Source: Galeruca laticollis (lineage: Eukaryota; Arthropoda; Insecta; Coleoptera; Chrysomelidae). Taken from it: a DNA stretch of 64,000 bases. Under the pieces are notes generated by a model. The model ran no database searches. It was not told the origin of the DNA and worked only from the letters and a program-made list of their open reading frames with translations. The stretch spans positions 33,758,487 to 33,822,486 of the forward strand of contig OY998185.1 in NCBI GenBank assembly GCA_963921935.1, in the 5' to 3' direction. The position numbers were made by a program, and so were the translations under genes. Within the stretch, counting starts at the first letter, position 1. The number at the start of each line of letters is the position of its first letter. Positions 58,654 through 64,000 of the stretch are shown one piece after another.

Positions 58654-59315
58654 ACCATTATAATTCTCCAAGGATGATAAAGTTCTCCTGTCAATGATAT
58701 TTTTCATCATTTACGCCAAATATAAGGGCTAGAGCCTTTCCCTCGATTTAAGAATATTTTATTTCATTGGATTTTAACATAGTGGACGCAAAAGCATTTG
58801 GTCCTCCCGTTTTACCTTTGTCAATATGAGCTTTAGTTTTATTTTTTAGATTAAAATCTACTAATACCGAGGGGATGTCAACATGACCTTCGTCTTCTCG
58901 AATCTTTTTGTACACTCAGGCGTCTAGCCCCATTTCGTATCTTTTTTTAACAAAGAATGAAGATCTTGAAAAGTGTGACTCATTCTCAATAAACCATAAC
59001 TGTTTTTAGATCCTTGGCTTTTTCAATAGCCGTAACTCGTTTTTTCAGAGTGTGGAACTAATCAAATTTTTTCTATAAAATGATCTTATTAAACTGAATT
59101 TTGAAAAATGTACATTCGTTTTTTTTACTTTTCCACGACCATCAAGACGCTTAAAAACTTTTTCTAAACGCACCAGATGCTCTTGGTCATTATTACCTGG
59201 TACTCAGATATCATGAAGGAAACAGACAACACCAGGAAAAAAAAACATTTGTTGCATTATGTTTTGAAATTTCGCTAAGGCATTAGTTATCCAGTGAGGT
59301 AAACGGGTATTAGAA
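58654..59315 (-). pseudogene. Ty3/gypsy-like pol fragment (A1, period 3)
   Basis: Copy of 4705-5366. Confidence 0.7.
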
Positions 59316-59366
59316 TGAGAATGAGAGATCGAATTAGACATAGTGAATTTAATGGAACAAACCTTG

Positions 59367-60179
59367 GCGATGGGTATATTTCTTGATTTGTCAAAGACAT
59401 ATGATTGATAAAATCAAATTATACCAATACAGAGTAATGAGTAAATCCTTGGAATTGATAAAATCATACTTGCGCAATAGACAACAAAAAGTGTGTATTC
59501 GCAAAGGACCTCAAAGTAGTAAATCCACCGTAATTACTAGAAATATTGGAATACCGCAAAGAAGCATTATTGGTCCTTTGCTCTTAGTTATTCACATAAA
59601 TTACGAATGTCTAATGAGTTTCAATAAAATAAATTTATGACGATAAATGCTGATGATATTTATCTTCTAGCGAAGGGAGAAGCATATCCGGGAGTAATGA
59701 AAAACTGTAACGATTTATTTAGAAAAACAAAGGAGTGGTTGACTAACAACAAACTGATAAATTAATCAACAATACAGCACAATTACGAGACTTCGAGGAA
59801 ACTGAGCAGTATTACTTATGGGTTACGATTGGTATCATATATTTAATTAAAGTAGCATCAAAGATCCTTTTTATTTCCAATTTTGATCAATCTTATACGG
59901 TATTATGCAGTAGTTCTGGTACAAAAAAGAGCAATTCAAGGATTCTTGCAGATCTATATTTAAACAAATGGAATATTTACCTTGTATGGCCCATACATAT
60001 TAGAATGTTTAATGTACCTTCACCGATTAATAGTCACTGAAAAATCTCTTTTATATACGGCAATCAAATTTTACAATAAATTCCCCCTACAAATGAAAAT
60101 CCTTATGTACAGAAATAAATTTAAAAAATGAATTAAAAAACTTCTTGTGGGCAATGGCCGATTATTTACATGCCAATAT
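59367..60179 (+). pseudogene. CR1-like LINE relic (A1, period 3)
   Basis: Copy of 5418-6230; T-to-C near 59671 changes the residue after LLA/LLV in the NADD segment. Confidence 0.75.
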
Positions 60180-60369
60180 TAACTATCTTCTCGTCAAATG
60201 CTATGATGTAATTTCATTCTATGTTGACAATAATAAATTTTGTAAATGCATTTTTTTAAAATTGATATTATAATAAAATAGAATTCTACATTTCTCAGCA
60301 GAGTGCTGGAAATTCACCTATCCCAGATATGAAGTATAAGGGGATGAGGCTCGGTCGTCATTTATTTAA

Positions 60370-60639
60370 CCCTTCCACTGCTGATTACGTCTGGATGTGT
60401 CATTCAGCTACTAATGTTCAGTGAGTATGACGTCCTCGAACGTCAGTCATAGAACTTTGTTAAAACTAATTAATAACTGATCAATTGTTGTTTAGCATTG
60501 ATTAGAGCCGCATGTTTATGGCCTGACCATCTAAGTATAGTGTTGTAAATTGTGTATCACCCAAGTGTTAACTATTTTCACTAGAATACAAATAAAATTC
60601 AAACTAATAAAAGCATCATGAAAATGTAAGACAGCCATT
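60370..60639. other. A1-specific segment (period 3)
   Basis: Copy of 6421-6690; nothing recognised. Confidence 0.5.
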
Positions 60640-60661
60640 GTGTTAAGGATTACCGCTCATT

Positions 60662-60959
60662 GAAGTTCCACGTAGGTATATCCGTGAATTCCTGTTTTGG
60701 CGAGGTACTTTGCTAGACTTCTAGGAATTAGACCTGTAGTTGAAAGAGTTACAAGCACAACTTCAACCTGGTCAGCATGCCACATCTGTTTGATTTCCAG
60801 TGCCACGTCTGTATATTTAACCATCTCTCTTGGTATTTTTCTAAAACGTTGTTGTAATTTGGCACTGATATGTCCAGAAAAAGAATTTAGTTGGCTTCCT
60901 TGTCAACCACCACAATATTTTAATCATAAATCAACCTTTTCCAAATTTTGTGAATGAAA
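60662..60959 (-). pseudogene. LINE C-terminal fragment (A1, period 3)
   Basis: Copy of 6713-7010. Confidence 0.6.
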
Positions 60960-61135
60960 AATGTTTCTCTTATAATTTTTTAGCTATTGTGGAATACGCA
61001 AAACCTGAATCGGCCTCATAACTTATTGGTATATTTTCAACAATCATATGTACCAAAATAGATTTAATACTTTCATTCTTATCTACATTTTCGCTTAAAT
61101 TACCAAAATTCAACGATAATATATCATATTTATCA

Positions 61136-61464
61136 GCAACCTGTTCAGCACGATTAGTAGGCTTTATGGACGCATAATGAAGGATCGAACAGAAGAAGAA
61201 TATCAAAGTTGTGAATCCGAAGAACAAAGTGGCTTCAGAGCGGGGCGCTCATGTACGGATAACACCTTCACAATGAAACGACTAATTGGAAAACATAAAA
61301 AAGTATTCAGAAAAACACCTCTTTTTTATATCGACCTAGTCAAAGCATATGACAATGATCCTATCATGAAACTATGGGGAAATATGAGACAAACTCGCAT
61401 CATTGAAAATTTGATTCCAGCTTTCGATCTCTTGAAATTATTGAATAAGCTGAAATACTGTTAA
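61136..61464 (+). pseudogene. LINE RT N-terminal fragment (A1, period 3)
   Basis: Copy of 7187-7515. Confidence 0.75.
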
Positions 61465-61688
61465 ATTGAGTGTATTCGTTTTAACTTGTATTTTCTACTT
61501 GTAGTTACTTGTGTTTTGCTGAAACAGGTGTATCCACACTTCTCGGATACCTTAGGGTTTATCTATTCACATATACTTACTATTTATTGAATATATTATC
61601 ATTATAATATGTGATAATATTTTATAAAACAATGTTACTGGTCATATGATAGAATTTTCTATATTCTTGAATAGTTTTTTACTATAGC

Positions 61689-61854
61689 TGTGTCGGCTTA
61701 TTTAAAGAGACAATGTCCTTGAGATACGGAAATAAATTTATACAATAAATTACCGCTACCAGTAAAAACCCTAATATCCTGCACTATATTCAAAAAATAA
61801 ATTAAAAACTTTTTGTGGACATTGACCATATAACAATATTGATTAGGTACATGC
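61689..61854 (+). pseudogene. Second CR1-like 3' remnant (A1, period 3)
   Basis: Copy of 7740-7905. Confidence 0.5.
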
Positions 61855-61868
61855 CATTATGAACTAAT

Positions 61869-62844
61869 TTCCCATTGAATAACCTATTATCTATTATTTT
61901 TTAGATAAATAATATTTTAAATGTTGTTGTCGTCATTTCTGAAAGGAAAATGCATGTCGTTGTAGCAAATTTCGGAATATCCCGAAAACATCGAAACCAC
62001 TAATATTTTATAATGAAACATCAAACCAAACCCAATAAAGAACGTGAATAAAAACGAACCAATGAACATTTAGAAACTAAAAAATCTCCATCTTCAATTT
62101 CTTATCTACGAATTGAAGTACTTATACTTAGTTTGAAATTTTCATTAACATTTACAAAAATCGAAAGCGTATTCAATAATGGTTTTTGTGTTTGAATAAT
62201 CGAATAGAGAAATAAAATACCAACGATAAGCTGCGACATCAACGTAGAAATAAATCCACTTTAATAATTCATACAGTTTTCTTTATATCATTGTTATATA
62301 TTCAACAATCACTTACCTTTGGCCATACCGCTTTATCAAACCACTCGTTGAGCGCTGAAACAAAAATATCAACTCAAGTACTTATTTTAACATTGTTGCG
62401 AATTATTTTCAGAAATGAGAAACAAAATTTCGGAAAAATTCAAGAGTAATATATTCTTACACCTTCATAGACGAAATTATTCTGTCTGAAAAATATGATG
62501 CGGAATAGAAAATTTTCCTTTCCCTATCTCATCTTATACAATATTTCTACTTTGAGTTCTCATCCTAGAAAATTTTATTTGAAATAAACCTAGCAAATAA
62601 GGAAAATATTAAAATGGCAGTGTTCATTCTACCCTTTCTTGAAGAATGTGTCATATTTTAATTTATCATTATGTTTCCAAAAAATAAAGTCGTAGAAATT
62701 CATTTTATTATATAAGTCTGATAAAATATCCAATACCAAGGAGCACAACAACAAGTCCAAACACTACAACGAAAAACATGGTAACTTCAAGAAAATTATT
62801 ATTCCTATAATAAATAATGAAGAAGCTAGACCATTCAGAAGCTA
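61869..62844 (-). repeat. Module M1 (A1, period 3)
   Basis: Copy of 7920-8895; micro-exon-like segment at 62317-62354. Confidence 0.6.
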
Positions 62845-62959
62845 TGGATAATGCGGTAGACGATAGGAGACATCTACAATCGGAGATAAGACACAGAAAG
62901 TCCAAGGATCGTCAGTTCATCGGCATTGTATGTATTTTTTGTATACAATGATTCTCAAA

Positions 62960-64000
62960 AGTCGCCTACATCCCCTCTTTCTTTTGAACGGTGCTACTTA
63001 GATTGATGAAATTTGGAGCGTGAAAATTCACTATTGTAAGCTTTTCTAGTAGTGGTAACAGGTGACGTAATATGCGTCTGTGATGTCACCTGGCAACTGG
63101 AACTATTATTATTAAATGGGACCTTATGGCAAGTGACACTTCGTTTGAAAACTATTCAGAATACATATTCAATCATACTAATTTTTTATAGATTTACGGT
63201 GATTTTGATAGTTAAAATAAATAAACACTAAATTTGAGTTTCGCTTTTAATTAATAAAGATTCAAAAGTCCGCTTATGGTTAATAGTAAAAAAAAGGCGA
63301 AGTATTTCAATTGACACTTTTGTATGCGATAATATCTTGAATTTCTAGTTTAATTATTGTTTAACGAAACGTTTAAGTATCTACATAAAGAAAATGGTAC
63401 GTGTTCTAGCTGACAAAGTAACAGCTATTTTAATTATTGGTGACACTTCTTCTTTCACAGCCCAAGTAGCGTCTACCTGTGGGGTCAGTTATGGCACAGT
63501 ACACAGACAGGGTGTTGACCAAAAAGACATTTCATCCATACCCATTAAAAATGGTACATCAACTTTCAGAAGACGACCCCGACCGAAGGCTGCAATTGTA
63601 TGAAAATATGTCCACCAAAATTCTCCAGCAGCCAGACTATGTAAGGGCATTTGTCTTAGTGACGAAAGTACTTTCTTCCTTAATGGATATGTTAATACTC
63701 GAAATGTCGGGTATTGGAGTGACACAAATCCTCTCATGTTTCGTGAAAAACATACAGTTCCCATTAAAAGTGAATGTCTGGGCACGTATTATAGGAAATC
63801 ATATGGTCAGTCAATTTTTTCAACTCTAATTTAACCGGGATGTTAGAAAACGCAATTGAACCGTTAATTCTTCAAATTCTGGAAGACAATCCAGATGGAT
63901 TTGGTAACCTGTAAATAACGTTCCAAGAAGATAGTGCTCCTGCACACTATTACTTTACAGTAAGACGTTATTTAAATCAGGAATAGATGGATTGTATGAC
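62960..64000 (+). mobile_element. Mariner relic, cut by window end (A1, period 3)
   Basis: 5' terminal repeat and the first part of the transposase relic (from 63394). The window stops just before the homologue of the 815-bp transposon. Confidence 0.75.

Larger units (their letters stand above)
1..64000. repeat. Tandem array with 26,974-26,975-bp period
   Basis: Position 1 matches 26976 and 53950; 4360 matches 31334 and 58309; 25836 matches 52810. The match is continuous over the whole period. By eye I found about two dozen differences between copies one and two, including 1-bp indels near 1590, 18308 and 19945, and about six between copies two and three over their 10-kb overlap. Each copy carries private variants, so these are distinct copies rather than one sequence pasted in repeatedly. 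The period consists of A1, A2 and one LINE. The window edges show neither end of the array. Misjoined haplotigs remain an alternative explanation. Confidence 0.97.
58309..64000. repeat. A1 unit, period 3, cut by window end
   Basis: First 5.7 kb of a third A1 unit, offset 53,949 from the first. The window ends inside the mariner transposase relic. One private variant is T-to-C at about 59671. Confidence 0.95.

Noticed and set aside
1..64000. CRISPR array, rRNA, tRNA, telomeric TTAGG arrays or LTR pairs
   Set aside because: No short regularly spaced repeats, no conserved rRNA segments, no tRNA-like box A/B pairing, no TTAGG runs, and no matching long terminal repeats beside the gypsy relic were seen.

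Overview
The window looks like arthropod, most likely insect, nuclear DNA. It is AT-rich, has no bacterial-style gene packing, and is built almost entirely of transposable-element (TE) sequence. The families seen are an I-group LINE with an RNase H domain, CR1-like and other LINE fragments, a Ty3/gypsy pol relic, a Tc1/mariner relic and a small non-autonomous DNA transposon. I see no rRNA or tRNA gene, no CRISPR array and no intact host gene. The species cannot be named from this sequence.

The dominant structure is a head-to-tail tandem array with a period of 26,974-26,975 bp, covering about 2.4 periods. Copies differ by only about two dozen substitutions and 1-bp indels per period that I could spot by eye, so they are roughly 99.9% identical. 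Each period reads A1 (about 11.4 kb), A2 (about 10.0 kb), then one 5.5-kb LINE on the minus strand. A1 and A2 are older diverged copies of one another: a few percent different, with large indels. Both end in an imperfect palindrome of about 300 bp. Layout: LINE 1-4359 (3' end cut by the window), A1 4360-15797, A2 15798-25826, LINE 25836-31333, A1 31334-42771, A2 42772-52800, LINE 52810-58308, A1 58309-64000 (cut).

Inside each A unit, in order, are: an exon/intron-like remnant (minus); a Ty3/gypsy RT-RNase H relic (minus); a CR1-like LINE RT to 3'-end relic (plus); pieces of other LINEs on both strands; module M1; a mariner relic, which in A1 is itself split by an 815-bp transposon with 8-bp target duplications; an RT fragment (N1); a decayed minus-strand coding remnant; module M2; RT fragment N2; a 214-codon LINE endonuclease fragment (minus); a LINE 3'-terminal fragment (plus); and the palindrome. 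M and N occur twice per A unit, so the region is nested at three scales: about 1 kb, 10-11 kb and 27 kb.

The only genes that look capable of making full proteins are those of the LINE. ORF1 (454 aa, one CCHC knuckle) is open in all three copies. ORF2 (endonuclease, RT, RNase H, Cys/His tail) is open in the third copy and in the visible part of the first, but is frameshifted by one base in the second. ORF2 has no in-frame ATG until the RT domain. All LINE copies share the same 9-bp target duplication at the same site, while the sister A1|A2 junction preserves the empty site. The LINE therefore inserted once, and the whole A1-A2-LINE block was then amplified.
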